In this document: one piece after another, positions 39,229-48,545 of the stretch
Layout: each line of letters begins with the position of its first letter
Numbering within the stretch: the stretch's first letter is position 1
Origin: Acinetobacter zhairuonensis
GTDB taxonomy: Bacteria; Pseudomonadota; Gammaproteobacteria; Pseudomonadales; Moraxellaceae
Length of the DNA: 64,000 nucleotides
Direction of reading: 5' to 3'
NCBI RefSeq assembly: GCF_022601715.1
Contig: NZ_JAKVIM010000005.1
Coordinates: forward strand, 1 to 64,000
Notes under the pieces: generated by a model
Database searches by the model: none
What the model was told of the DNA's origin: nothing
What the model saw: only the letters and a program-made list of their open reading frames with translations
Made by a program: the position numbers and the translations under genes

Positions 39229-39256
39229 AAAAAACCATCCTTGAGATGGTTTTTTA
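39229..39256. terminator. bidirectional terminator
   Basis: Stem AAAACCATC/GATGGTTTT with loop CTTGA, A-run and T-run on both flanks, between the DUF2628 gene and the convergent LysR gene. Confidence 0.87.
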
Positions 39257-39265
39257 TTGCAACGA

Positions 39266-40123
39266 TTATTTCATCATTTCAATCAGTTCGAGTACCGCTT
39301 TCGATTGTGTACGCCCTGGGTGCCAGACCATACCCAATTGACGGTTCATCTCAAAACTAATATCGAGTTGTTGTAAGTCTTGATTGAGCAAGGTCTGCGG
39401 TAATACGGACCAACCTAAACCAATTGAAACCAGCATCCGAATCGATTCCAGTGGATTATTACTCATGGTGATTTTTGGCTTTAAACCCTGCTTTTCAAAT
39501 TCTGCCAGCGTAATTTGACTGGTATAGGTTTGTGCTGCAGGTAATAAGCTCGGGTAAGCGATTAAATCTTCTAGCTTCAGATTTTTCTTCTGCGCCAAGG
39601 GATGAAAAGGCGCAGCCACAAATACCAAGGGATCGTTCCAGAGGGTCACATACTTTAGACGTGCATCACCTTGGGGAGGAAGGGTTAGAAAAGCCAATTC
39701 CAAATCACCCGCCAAGACTTGTTCATGTGCTTGTTCAGAATCAACAAAATGCACATCTAGGGTGACTTGCGGGAAATGTTGTACATAATTGCGTAAATGA
39801 TGCGGAAGATGATGCAAGCCGATATGATGACTGGTGCCAATCTTGAGTTTACCTTGCACCTGACCTTGTTCATGGCTCAGGGTGTGGTGAATATCTCCCA
39901 GTTCGTTTAACCAGTTTTTGACTTTTGGTAACAGTGAGTGCGCAGCATGGGTGGCTTGTACGCCACGTCCTGCTGACTCAAATAATTTCACCCCAAAATA
40001 GTCTTCAAGGCTATGAATCCTCTTGGTGACAGCAGGTTGGGTAATAAACAGTTGATCTGCCGCCAAAGAAATAGAACCTGTTTCCATGACTTTTACAAAT
40101 GCTTCAAAGGCGGCTAAATTCAT
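39266..40123 (-). CDS. LysR-family transcriptional regulator
   Basis: 285 residues. The helix-turn-helix is MNLAAFEAFVKVMETGSISLAADQLFITQPAVTKRIHSLEDYFG, and an effector-binding domain spans about 88-285. The subfamily and target are not identifiable from sequence. It is not divergent from a metabolic gene; its upstream neighbour is a same-strand small membrane protein and, further on, the divergent leuC. Confidence 0.86.
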   Translation of the reverse strand: MNLAAFEAFVKVMETGSISLAADQLFITQPAVTKRIHSLEDYFGVKLFESAGRGVQATHAAHSLLPKVKNWLNELGDIHHTLSHEQGQVQGKLKIGTSHHIGLHHLPHHLRNYVQHFPQVTLDVHFVDSEQAHEQVLAGDLELAFLTLPPQGDARLKYVTLWNDPLVFVAAPFHPLAQKKNLKLEDLIAYPSLLPAAQTYTSQITLAEFEKQGLKPKITMSNNPLESIRMLVSIGLGWSVLPQTLLNQDLQQLDISFEMNRQLGMVWHPGRTQSKAVLELIEMMK

Positions 40124-40245
40124 AGGAGTAATCCATAAAGTTTTTTTATGTGTAATGTATTATTTATAAACTTTTAGCTTTACGCAATAAAAAAAGCACC
40201 CGAGGATAGGGTGCAAAGAGGTCAGCAGACTCAAGGCGGAGTTAT

Positions 40246-40488
40246 TTAAGCTGTGGTTTCTTGAGTTGTAGGTTCTGAGGTAGATTTCTTGTCCCATACT
40301 TTTTCATGGAAGAAGAATGCAATCGCTTGTACTGTCGGTTCGAGTAAACTTAAGGTAATCGCCATGACCAAGCTGCCTGTGACAAAATAGCCAACCAGCA
40401 TCGCCACACTGATATGCATGATGTAATAGCTAAAAGTTTTCTTTAAGGTGCGTTGATTGTGTTGTACAAAATGATAAATGTGAGCCAT
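40246..40488 (-). CDS. DUF2061 family small membrane protein
   Basis: 80 residues with two hydrophobic helices (YYIMHISVAMLVGYFVTGS; AITLSLLEPTVQAIAFFFHEKVWDK). The RTLKKTFSYY...LEPxxxxxxYxxHEKxW pattern fits DUF2061. The ATG at 40488 is preceded by AAGGTAATTTCTC. Divergent from leuC. Function unknown. Confidence 0.72.
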   Translation of the reverse strand: MAHIYHFVQHNQRTLKKTFSYYIMHISVAMLVGYFVTGSLVMAITLSLLEPTVQAIAFFFHEKVWDKKSTSEPTTQETTA

Positions 40489-40715
40489 GAGAAATTACCT
40501 TGAGTTGCTGTGTATGAGTAAATGATAATGATTTTATTTTCATCTGTAAAAACGAATATATTTTTAAAAATGATCGAATAATGCGATTTATATTTAGAAT
40601 TTAAATATTCCAAAAAGTTTTTAAATTTATAAAAATGATAAATTAGATTTATGTTATTTCAACGCTATAATCATTTTAATGAAAGAAATTACCCAGTTCT
40701 ATGGAGCGCGTCGAC

Positions 40716-42134
40716 ATGGCAGGCAAAACCTTATATGACAAATTGTGGGATGACCACTTAGTAAAACAACGTGATGATGGTTCGTGCTTACTTTATATCG
40801 ACCGTCATTTATTACATGAAGTGACTTCACCGCAAGCCTTTGAAGGTTTACAACTTGCAGGACGTCAACCTTGGCGTTTAAGTGCCAATGTGGCAACGCC
40901 TGACCATAATGTACCGACCTCGAAGAAAGAGCGTGAGCAAGGTATTGCAGGGATTGAAGACGATACTTCACGTATTCAGGTACAAACCTTGGATGACAAC
41001 TGTGATGCCTTCAATATTGTTGAATTTAAAATCAATGATATTCGTCAAGGGATTGCGCATGTGGTTGGGCCAGAACAAGGTTTAACCTTGCCAGGTATGA
41101 CGGTGGTATGTGGTGATTCACATACGGCAACGCATGGTGCTTTTGGCTGTTTAGCGCATGGTATTGGAACTTCTGAAGTTGAACATGTATTGGCAACCCA
41201 ATGCTTGGTTCAAAAGAAAATGAAGAACATGTTGGTTCGCGTGGATGGCACTTTGGGTCAGGGAGTAACACCAAAAGACGTGGTTTTAGCCATTATTGGT
41301 AAAATTGGGACTGCGGGTGGTACAGGTCATGCGATTGAATTTGGTGGTCAAGTATTCCGCGATATGTCGATTGAAGGACGTATGACGGTATGTAACATGG
41401 CGATTGAAGCCGGTGCGCGTGTTGGTATGGTTGCAGTCGATGATAAAACCATTGCTTATGTGAAAGATCGTCCTTATGCACCGAAAGCTGATCAATGGGA
41501 TGCAGCGGTTGAGTATTGGAATACCTTACACTCAGATGCCGATGCTGAATTCGATACCGTTGTGGTATTGCAAGGTGAAGAGATTGAGCCGCAAGTGTCT
41601 TGGGGAACTTCGCCTGAGATGGTGATTCCAGTGTCTCAAGCAGTACCAACTTTGGCTGAAGCGAAAGATGACGTACAACGCAATGACTGGACACGTGCCT
41701 ATAACTACATGGGCTTGGAAGCGGGTCAGGCATTGGCAGATATTCAATTGGATCGCGTGTTTATTGGTTCATGTACCAATTCGCGTATTGAAGACATTCG
41801 TGCAGCAGCAGAAGTAGTGAAAGGTCGTAAAGTGGCTGCAAGCATTAAACAAGCCATGGTGGTTCCAGGTTCGGGTTTAGTGAAGAAACAAGCTGAAGAA
41901 GAAGGTTTGGATCAAGTGTTCCTTGAAGCTGGTTTTGAATGGCGTGAACCAGGTTGCTCAATGTGCTTGGCGATGAATGCCGATAAATTACAACCAGGTG
42001 AACATTGTGCTTCGACTTCAAACCGTAACTTTGAAGGCCGTCAGGGCAATGGCGGTCGCACGCACTTGGTTAGTCCAGCAATGGCAGCAGCGGCAGCAAT
42101 TGCAGGTCATTTTGTCGATGTTCGTACATTTTAA
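40716..42134 (+). CDS. leuC: 3-isopropylmalate dehydratase large subunit
   Basis: 472-residue aconitase-family subunit; with LeuD it isomerises 2- to 3-isopropylmalate in leucine synthesis. Cluster cysteines lie in [10 protein letters not shown] and [11 protein letters not shown], and [14 protein letters not shown] is conserved. ATG 40716 is chosen since GGAG is 9 nt upstream; an in-frame ATG at 40701 overlaps that site. First gene of the leu cluster. Confidence 0.96.
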   Translation: MAGKTLYDKLWDDHLVKQRDDGSCLLYIDRHLLHEVTSPQAFEGLQLAGRQPWRLSANVATPDHNVPTSKKEREQGIAGIEDDTSRIQVQTLDDNCDAFNIVEFKINDIRQGIAHVVGPEQGLTLPGMTVVCGDSHTATHGAFGCLAHGIGTSEVEHVLATQCLVQKKMKNMLVRVDGTLGQGVTPKDVVLAIIGKIGTAGGTGHAIEFGGQVFRDMSIEGRMTVCNMAIEAGARVGMVAVDDKTIAYVKDRPYAPKADQWDAAVEYWNTLHSDADAEFDTVVVLQGEEIEPQVSWGTSPEMVIPVSQAVPTLAEAKDDVQRNDWTRAYNYMGLEAGQALADIQLDRVFIGSCTNSRIEDIRAAAEVVKGRKVAASIKQAMVVPGSGLVKKQAEEEGLDQVFLEAGFEWREPGCSMCLAMNADKLQPGEHCASTSNRNFEGRQGNGGRTHLVSPAMAAAAAIAGHFVDVRTF

Positions 42135-42155
42135 TTGGGTTGAAGGGAGCAAATA

Positions 42156-42806
42156 ATGAAAGCTTATACCGTTGAACAAGGTATTGTTGCACCATTAGAC
42201 CGTGCCAATGTCGATACAGATTTAATTATTCCAAAGCAGTTCTTGAAATCGATCAAACGTACTGGTTTTGGCGAGAATTTATTTGATGAATTGCGTTATT
42301 TAGATGAAGGTTATCCAGGACAGGACAATTCTAAACGTCCGAAAAATCCTGACTTCGTGCTCAATCAACCGCGTTACCAAGGGGCTTCGGTTCTCATTTC
42401 CCGCGCCAATTTTGGTTGTGGTTCAAGCCGTGAACATGCGCCTTGGGCATTGGAAGAATATGGTTTTCGTACCGTGATTGCACCAAGCTATGCCGACATT
42501 TTCTTTAATAACAGCTTTAAAAACGGGATGTTACCTGTGATTTTGGCTGAAGAGATTGTCGATCAACTTTTCAAAGAATGTGCTGCGACTGAAGGCTATC
42601 AATTGACGATTGATCTTGCTGCACAGGAAGTTCGCACACCTTCAGGTGAAGCGTTCAAGTTTGAAATTGATCCGTTTCGCAAGCATTGCTTGTTAAATGG
42701 TCTGGATGACATTGGTTTAACTTTACAGGCACAAGACGATATTCGTGCCTATGAAGAAAAAACCAAACAGTCTCGTCCTTGGGTTTTCCAAGAAATTCAA
42801 GGCTAA
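42156..42806 (+). CDS. leuD: 3-isopropylmalate dehydratase small subunit
   Basis: 216 residues, swivel domain partner of Leu[15 protein letters not shown] near the N terminus and [15 protein letters not shown] in the centre are the family signatures. GAAGGGAG precedes the ATG, 21 bp after leuC. Confidence 0.96.
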   Translation: MKAYTVEQGIVAPLDRANVDTDLIIPKQFLKSIKRTGFGENLFDELRYLDEGYPGQDNSKRPKNPDFVLNQPRYQGASVLISRANFGCGSSREHAPWALEEYGFRTVIAPSYADIFFNNSFKNGMLPVILAEEIVDQLFKECAATEGYQLTIDLAAQEVRTPSGEAFKFEIDPFRKHCLLNGLDDIGLTLQAQDDIRAYEEKTKQSRPWVFQEIQG

Positions 42807-42906
42807 AGGTTGCATATTTACTCATGACAACACCGCCCAACTCTTGCTAACATCGGGGCATCATCAACATGATCAATGCTTTATTACGCAAGGTTGGGCT
42901 AGCAAA

Positions 42907-43470
42907 ATGACGAAGGTTCTCGGTCAATGTGTCATTGCGGGATTATTGTTTAGTACCCTCAGCGCATGCCAGTGGGTGGATAGTGCACGCATCAAGCAGG
43001 TGGAATACTCCGAGAACACGCCAACAAATGCTTTAATTTATTGTGCTGGTACGCATAATTGTGAGTTTGAGCGTCTAGGTGATGTCTTCATTGTGGATGC
43101 TAAAACGCATCGAGTAAATGCGGATGCGATTGATAAAGGTTTGGTGCGTCTACAGGCAAAAACGCTGAATCAGCCGAATGCATTGTATTTATCTGCACCT
43201 GCAAAGCAGCAGGAACTGGTGATTCGATTTTATCCGATTTCACCAGACCGAGCAGAAACCTTGCACGTGATTCATGCCTTCAAAGCCAAGCAGACCTATA
43301 CTTTTAAAATGTATCGGGATCGTACTCGGCAGCATGTCAATTTGCTGAATGCGTCTGTGCCTGACCCGCTTTGTGTCGATTTGCAGCAACAACAAAAAAC
43401 AATTCGTCGCTTTTGCAGACCATATGACCCGCAAACGGGGTTAGGTGAGTTTGTAGAGCAAAAAAATTAA
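42907..43470 (+). CDS. putative lipoprotein inserted between leuD and leuB
   Basis: About 187 residues. The signal sequence MTKVLGQCVIAGLLFSTLSAC has a lipobox LSAC, so Cys21 would be lipidated and the protein anchored in the envelope. The body has no recognised domain; it contains IYCAGTHNCEFERLGDVFIVD. The frame is open to 42745 inside leuD, but the lipoprotein signal fixes the start at ATG 42907. It lies in the same direction as the leu genes and is probably co-transcribed. Confidence 0.75.
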   Translation: MTKVLGQCVIAGLLFSTLSACQWVDSARIKQVEYSENTPTNALIYCAGTHNCEFERLGDVFIVDAKTHRVNADAIDKGLVRLQAKTLNQPNALYLSAPAKQQELVIRFYPISPDRAETLHVIHAFKAKQTYTFKMYRDRTRQHVNLLNASVPDPLCVDLQQQQKTIRRFCRPYDPQTGLGEFVEQKN

Positions 43471-43512
43471 TCTCTAAACAGTCAATGTACTGATGTAATA
43501 ATGGAAGTTCTC

Positions 43513-44592
43513 ATGTCTAAACAAATTTTGATTTTGGCGGGTGATGGTATTGGTCCTGAAATTGTCAAGGCGGCTGAACATGTACTCGACCGAGTCAATG
43601 AAAAATTTAATTTAGGTCTGACATGGGAACATGGTTTGTTGGGGGGTGCAGCGATTGATGCCCATGGTGAACCGTACCCAGCAGTGACTGCAGAACAGGC
43701 GAAAAAAGCAGATGCTATTTTATTAGGCGCTGTTGGTGGTCCAAGGTGGGACACGATTGAGCGTTCGATTCGCCCTGAACGTGGCTTGTTAAAGATTCGC
43801 AGTGAATTGAATTTATTCGCGAACTTACGCCCAGCAATTCTTTATCCACAACTCGCAGATGCTTCAAGCTTAAAACCTGAAATCGTGGCAGGTTTAGATA
43901 TCTTGATCGTGCGTGAATTAACGGGCGGTATCTATTTTGGTCAGCCACGTGGTATTCGTGAACTTGAAAATGGTGAGAAACAAGGCTTTAACACCGATGT
44001 TTATGCTGAATCAGAGATTAAGCGTATTGCTAAAGTTGCTTTTGAATTGGCAGGTTTACGTGGTGGTAAAGTGTGTTCAGTCGATAAAGCTAACGTACTT
44101 GAAGTGACTGAGCTTTGGAAGCAAACCGTTACCGCATTAAAAGAAGAGCAATACCCAGAAATTAATTTGTCGCACATGTATGTCGACAATGCTGCGATGC
44201 AGTTGGTTCGTGCACCTAAGCAGTTTGATGTGATTGTAACGGGTAACTTGTTCGGTGATATCCTTTCTGACGAAGCGGCAATGTTGACTGGTTCGATAGG
44301 TATGTTGCCATCTGCGTCATTAGATGAAAATGGTAAAGGCATGTATGAGCCATGTCATGGTTCGGCACCAGACATTGCAGGTCAGAACGTTGCGAATCCA
44401 TTGGCAACGATTTTGTCAGTTGCCATGATGTTGCGTTACACTTTCCGTGAAGACGCAGCTGCACAGGCAATTGAAGATGCTGTGGGTCAAGTCTTGGATC
44501 AAGGTTTACGTACTGCGGATATTATGTCTGAAGGCATGAATAAAGTCGGTACTGTAGAAATGGGTCAAGCAGTGGTTGCGGCACTTGCATAA
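43513..44592 (+). CDS. leuB: 3-isopropylmalate dehydrogenase
   Basis: 359 residues. Oxidatively decarboxylates 3-isopropylmalate with [22 protein letters not shown] starts the protein, [14 protein letters not shown] carries substrate arginines, and [26 protein letters not shown] is the C-terminal metal/cofactor signature. The GGAAG ahead of ATG 43513 favours this start over 43501. Confidence 0.96.
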   Translation: MSKQILILAGDGIGPEIVKAAEHVLDRVNEKFNLGLTWEHGLLGGAAIDAHGEPYPAVTAEQAKKADAILLGAVGGPRWDTIERSIRPERGLLKIRSELNLFANLRPAILYPQLADASSLKPEIVAGLDILIVRELTGGIYFGQPRGIRELENGEKQGFNTDVYAESEIKRIAKVAFELAGLRGGKVCSVDKANVLEVTELWKQTVTALKEEQYPEINLSHMYVDNAAMQLVRAPKQFDVIVTGNLFGDILSDEAAMLTGSIGMLPSASLDENGKGMYEPCHGSAPDIAGQNVANPLATILSVAMMLRYTFREDAAAQAIEDAVGQVLDQGLRTADIMSEGMNKVGTVEMGQAVVAALA

Positions 44593-44605
44593 TTCATCCA
44601 TCGTG

Positions 44606-44639
44606 TTAAAAAACGCAGCCATGAGCTGCGTTTTTTAAC
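44606..44639. terminator. bidirectional terminator after leuB
   Basis: Stem AAAAAACGCAGC/GCTGCGTTTTTT with loop CATGA; serves leuB and the convergent lipoprotein gene. Confidence 0.93.
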
Positions 44640-44655
44640 GGACTTAATAGCGCAG

Positions 44656-45048
44656 TTAACACGTACGTTGACTATATTGTACGGATGTTGCTATGTCATT
44701 TTTGAGCTGGAACAGGATCCTGCAAGATAGATCTGTAGAATACTGCTGCGCGCTGTTACTTGGTATGTAAATCGGGGCTTCACCAGCACTGTTGGGTGCT
44801 TGTGGAATAGGAATCGGAATATTCACTGTTCGAGGAATACTGTAGATCAAGACCTCTTGATTGTGTTTCACCAGCTGGGCAGGAGCATAACCGAGGGTAC
44901 TGAGGTCAAAGTTTTGCATAATACGCTGACTCGACTGACCAATATAGCCTTGTAGGTACTGCTGGAGTTGTACGCTTGAGGAAGGCGATGTCGCACAGGC
45001 AGATAAATACAGAAAGATGCTTCCGAGAAAGAGAGAAACTAACTTCAT
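44656..45048 (-). CDS. small putative lipoprotein
   Basis: 130 residues. The signal MKLVSLFLGSIFLYLSAC ends in a lipobox LSAC (Cys18). The mature part has GYIGQSSQRIMQNFDLSTLGYAPAQLV, resembling small envelope lipoproteins with an SmpA/OmlA-like opening, but no firm family. ATAGGA precedes the start on the minus strand. Confidence 0.75.
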   Translation of the reverse strand: MKLVSLFLGSIFLYLSACATSPSSSVQLQQYLQGYIGQSSQRIMQNFDLSTLGYAPAQLVKHNQEVLIYSIPRTVNIPIPIPQAPNSAGEAPIYIPSNSAQQYSTDLSCRILFQLKNDIATSVQYSQRTC

Positions 45049-45143
45049 AGGAGTGTCCTATGTATGGCCGTTTTCTTATTATAAGCATCCGTCGCTGAGA
45101 GTGTTGCACATCGCGATAGGCGGTGAATTAGAAGAATTTAGGC

Positions 45144-45172
45144 AACAAAAAAGCCACATCAGGTGTGGCTTC
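45144..45172 (-). terminator. infA terminator
   Basis: On the minus strand AGCCACA-CCTGA-TGTGGCT followed by six T, 15 bp after the infA stop. Confidence 0.87.
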
Positions 45173-45187
45173 ATTTGCATTCACTAA

Positions 45188-45409
45188 TTAGCGTGCACGG
45201 TACGTGATACGACCTTTAGTGAGGTCATAAGGGGTCATTTCTACCTTCACACTGTCGCCAGTCAAAATACGGATATAGTGTTTACGCATTTTACCAGAAA
45301 TGTGGGCAATTACTTCGTGACCGTTTTCTAAACGTACACGGAACATCGTATTAGGAAGCGTTTCGGTGACAACGCCTTCGAACTCAATGAGTTCCTCTTT
45401 ATTGGCCAT
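45188..45409 (-). CDS. infA: translation initiation factor IF-1
   Basis: 73-residue S1/OB-fold protein that binds the ribosomal A site during initiation. [42 protein letters not shown] is the hallmark sequence, and the C terminus KGRITYRAR is normal. Single gene with its own terminator. Confidence 0.97.
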   Translation of the reverse strand: MANKEELIEFEGVVTETLPNTMFRVRLENGHEVIAHISGKMRKHYIRILTGDSVKVEMTPYDLTKGRITYRAR

Positions 45410-45638
45410 AGCCTACCTGATGATCAAATTGGAAAGGGGCAAATTATAGTCAATTTTTTAGAAAAAATCAAGAATCAAACCTCTTCAAACGTGCTGGCTG
45501 GCAGTAAATTAAGCGAACTGATGGATTCAAAAATTTCCAGAAAAAATTGACTATAGATGTTGTCAGTTTGGTCAATCACAGTTAATCTAAATTTATTGTT
45601 TTAGGTATAAATGAATCACATACAAGGAAGGTCATTGC

Positions 45639-46646
45639 GTGGGTCAGCTAACGGATGCATCGGTTGTACTACGATTGGGCTATCAGGCGATTCGTCGTTC
45701 AGGATTACCAACCGAAGAAATTTTAACAAAAGCGGGGGTGGCCTTAAATCAAGTTCAGGCCAATGATCGTACCCCATTGAATGCACAATTTGCATTTTGG
45801 ACAGCAGCCGAAGACGTCAGTAAGGACCCTGATATCGGTTTGCATTTAGGGGAGCATTTACCCTTATATCGTGGACAGGTGATTGAACATCTGTTTGTGA
45901 GTAGTGAAAATTTTGGCGAAGGTTTAAAGCGTGCTTTGGCATACCAACGTCTGATTAGCGATGCTTTTCATGCAAGTTTGGTGATTGAACATGACCGTTG
46001 TTATCTGACCAACGGTGAGCAGCCTTGGGCGGAAAATTTAATTAATCGACATTTTTCTGAATGTGCAATGTCAGGCATCTTACGCTTTTTTAAGTTTATT
46101 ACTGAAGGGCGTTTTCAGCCTTTATATATCGACTTTAACTTTTCTCAAGGTGCATCAGATGACGAATATTTTCGCGTATTTGAGTGCCCAGTCAGCTTAG
46201 GTCAAAAGGAAACGCGTCTTTATTTCGATCCTGCAATTTTGGCTTATCCTTTATGGCAAGCTGAACCAGAACTGTTACAGTTGCACGAGCAACTGGCGAT
46301 TGAAAAATTGCAGGAACTGGCTCGCTATGATTTGGTGGGTGAAGTGCGTCGTGCAATTGGTTCAACCCTGGAAAGTGGTGAAACGACTTTAGAAACTGTG
46401 GCTGCGCATTTAAATATTACCCCGCGCCGTCTACGCACCCAACTCAGTGAAGCCAATACCAGCTTTCAGCAGATTCTTTCAGATTATCGCTGCCGCTTAG
46501 CCAAGAAACTGTTGGCGAATACCACTGAAAGTGTAGAGCGAATTGTGTATCTGACAGGATTTTCCGAGCCGAGCACATTTTATCGTGCATTTAAGCGCTG
46601 GACCAATGAAACGCCTGTTGAATACCGTAAGCGTAAACAACGTTAA
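45639..46646 (+). CDS. AraC-family regulator with arabinose-binding-like N domain
   Basis: 335 residues. The N-terminal region (about 15-200) matches the OruR/ArgR-type ligand domain seen in many AraC proteins, and the C-terminal double helix-turn-helix spans about 235-333 (LETVAAHLNITPRRLRTQL; SVERIVYLTGFSEPSTFYRAFKRWTNETPVEYR). Starts at GTG 45639 with AAGGAAGG 7 nt upstream. Target and effector unknown. Confidence 0.86.
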   Translation: MGQLTDASVVLRLGYQAIRRSGLPTEEILTKAGVALNQVQANDRTPLNAQFAFWTAAEDVSKDPDIGLHLGEHLPLYRGQVIEHLFVSSENFGEGLKRALAYQRLISDAFHASLVIEHDRCYLTNGEQPWAENLINRHFSECAMSGILRFFKFITEGRFQPLYIDFNFSQGASDDEYFRVFECPVSLGQKETRLYFDPAILAYPLWQAEPELLQLHEQLAIEKLQELARYDLVGEVRRAIGSTLESGETTLETVAAHLNITPRRLRTQLSEANTSFQQILSDYRCRLAKKLLANTTESVERIVYLTGFSEPSTFYRAFKRWTNETPVEYRKRKQR

Positions 46647-46656
46647 TTTACTTCAA

Positions 46657-46690
46657 AATAAAAAACCTCCCTATGGAGGTTTTTTATTTT
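46657..46690. terminator. bidirectional terminator between araC-like gene and truA
   Basis: Stem AAAAAACCTCC/GGAGGTTTTTT with loop CTAT, A and T tracts on both sides. Confidence 0.92.
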
Positions 46691-46711
46691 GGGATGAATA
46701 GAACAAAGGAC

Positions 46712-47509
46712 TCAGTCAGGCATATTTAACCAGTGTGGTCCTAAAGGTACTTTAGGTAAATCGAATTGTGCTGGATAGTCGGCATGAATAAAATATAGAC
46801 CATCAGGTGGGGCAGTCACGCCCGCTGCTTTACGATCTTGTGCGGCAAAAATCTGGTCAATATGGTCAATCTCATACATCCCTTGTCCGATTTCCAGTAA
46901 ACAGCCCATAATATTACGCACCATATGGTGTAAAAAACCATCGGCTTGAATGTCCAGCACCAAATAAGCCCCATGTCGAATTAAGCGGCAATGACTGACG
47001 TGGCGCACAGGCTGATTGGACTGGCAAGCAGCGGCACGAAAACTCTCGAAATTATGCGTACCTTCGAATTTTTTTGCTGCAGCAATCATCTTTTCTACAT
47101 CTAAAGCATAGTGAGCATGGGTCACTTGTTTATGCAGTAAAGCAGGGCGTTGTGGATGATTGTAGACCACATAGCGATAGCGACGGGCTTGTGCCTTGAA
47201 ACGGGCATGAAACTCATGATCCATCTCTTTAATCCACTGGATAGCAATATCTTTAGGCAGTTGGCTATTGGCACCCATCAACCAGCCACGCAGTGGTCTG
47301 ATGGCATGCGTATCGAAATGTGCCACCATATTGGTCGCATGGACACCTGCATCGGTACGACCTGCACCATGCAGCATAATCGGTTCGGCTGCAATTTTAC
47401 TCAGGATGGTTTCAAGCGTTTCTTGTACACTAATTACACCTGCTTGTTGGGTTTGCCAACCACGATAAGCTGCGCCTGAAAATTCGATGCCAATGGCAAA
47501 GCGTTGCAT
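46712..47509 (-). CDS. truA: tRNA pseudouridine(38-40) synthase
   Basis: 265 residues; modifies the tRNA anticodon stem-loop. Asp53 in GAGRTDAGVHA is the catalytic residue. DIQADGFLHHMVRNIMG near the C terminus is the second signature. Located in the conserved asd-fimV-truA order, here with an asparaginase gene between. Confidence 0.95.
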   Translation of the reverse strand: MQRFAIGIEFSGAAYRGWQTQQAGVISVQETLETILSKIAAEPIMLHGAGRTDAGVHATNMVAHFDTHAIRPLRGWLMGANSQLPKDIAIQWIKEMDHEFHARFKAQARRYRYVVYNHPQRPALLHKQVTHAHYALDVEKMIAAAKKFEGTHNFESFRAAACQSNQPVRHVSHCRLIRHGAYLVLDIQADGFLHHMVRNIMGCLLEIGQGMYEIDHIDQIFAAQDRKAAGVTAPPDGLYFIHADYPAQFDLPKVPLGPHWLNMPD

Positions 47510-47527
47510 AGATCTATTTACCTTTGA

Positions 47528-48499
47528 TTAAACCGAGTCATGCCAGTGGGTGAAGCATTGATCAATGGAATCATGCTTGAGATACATCAACAGCGCTTTG
47601 GCATACAAATCGGCATGGCTGATACAATCACTGACCAGCACGCCGGCTTCCTGAATCCAGCTGCTAATCGCATAGCGCTGGTCGGTTTTACCAAAGCTGA
47701 CCTGAGTCGTGAGCAGCACCATACAGCCTTGTTGGCGGAGTTGTTGAAAGAGTGCTATACACGCGGCATTTACCGCCAGATTACCCGTACCAAAGCCTTG
47801 TAAAATCAGAAATTGGGGTGGACGCTGTGCGATGGTTTGTAGATTCTGTAATTGAGGATCCAAAGCAATCGGCTGCATCATTAAATTCAGACAATTGAAC
47901 TGATCTGCTTTAACCAAATCTTCATCTTTGACCAAATATGCCGAACTCGGTTGAGGCAGCTCGTGTTGGCTATTCAAACCCGCAAAGGCATCCAGTTCCG
48001 TGGTGTGGTGTTTTAACACACTGCGTCCATGTAACAGTTGTTGATGGAAGGCGAGATATACTCCGACTGGTTGAGTATGAACCGCATGCAGTGCAAAACT
48101 CAGGTTGTCGATGGCATCGGTGAATTCGCGTGTGTCCTGCCCCTGAATATTGAGTAATGGATATTGACTGCCCGTGAGCACGACATGTGCAGATTGTCCT
48201 AAAAATCTGGAGAGAATTGCACTGGCATAGCTGAGGGTGTCTGTGCCATGAATAATGACAAAATGCTGGAATTGTTGTAATTGCAGTTGTTGTATAAATT
48301 GGACCAATTGCAACCAGTCCGCAGGTGTGCAAGCACTACTGTCTTTAATGACAGGTGCAACCATGCATTCAATGGCAAGATCCAGTGGTAAAACTTTCTC
48401 AAGTTGAGGCAGAAACTCTATTGCAGGCATCGGGCTAAGCGGCTCACCGACACAGCCAAAGGTCCCACCCATATAAATCAAAGCAATTTTTTTCATCAT
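47528..48499 (-). CDS. type I-like asparaginase
   Basis: About 323 residues; hydrolyses L-asparagine to aspartate and ammonia. The first threonine motif is IYMGGTFGC, the second is VIIHGTDTLSYAS, and VVLTGSQYPL is conserved. No signal peptide, so it is probably cytoplasmic. Two adjacent ATGs (about 48499 and 48496) are possible and neither has a clear ribosome site; the stretch just upstream forms the terminator of the preceding gene. Ends 18 bp before truA and is likely co-transcribed. Confidence 0.85.
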   Translation of the reverse strand: MMKKIALIYMGGTFGCVGEPLSPMPAIEFLPQLEKVLPLDLAIECMVAPVIKDSSACTPADWLQLVQFIQQLQLQQFQHFVIIHGTDTLSYASAILSRFLGQSAHVVLTGSQYPLLNIQGQDTREFTDAIDNLSFALHAVHTQPVGVYLAFHQQLLHGRSVLKHHTTELDAFAGLNSQHELPQPSSAYLVKDEDLVKADQFNCLNLMMQPIALDPQLQNLQTIAQRPPQFLILQGFGTGNLAVNAACIALFQQLRQQGCMVLLTTQVSFGKTDQRYAISSWIQEAGVLVSDCISHADLYAKALLMYLKHDSIDQCFTHWHDSV

Positions 48500-48500
48500 A

Positions 48501-48532
48501 AAAAAAGCAGTCAAGTATGACTGCTTTATAGT
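48501..48532 (-). terminator. terminator of the FimV C-terminal gene
   Basis: On the minus strand TAAAGCAGTCA-TACT-TGACTGCTTT followed by T residues. It abuts the asparaginase start codon, so it should partly insulate asparaginase-truA from the fimV transcript. Confidence 0.82.
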
Positions 48533-48545
48533 AGAGGGAAATGCT

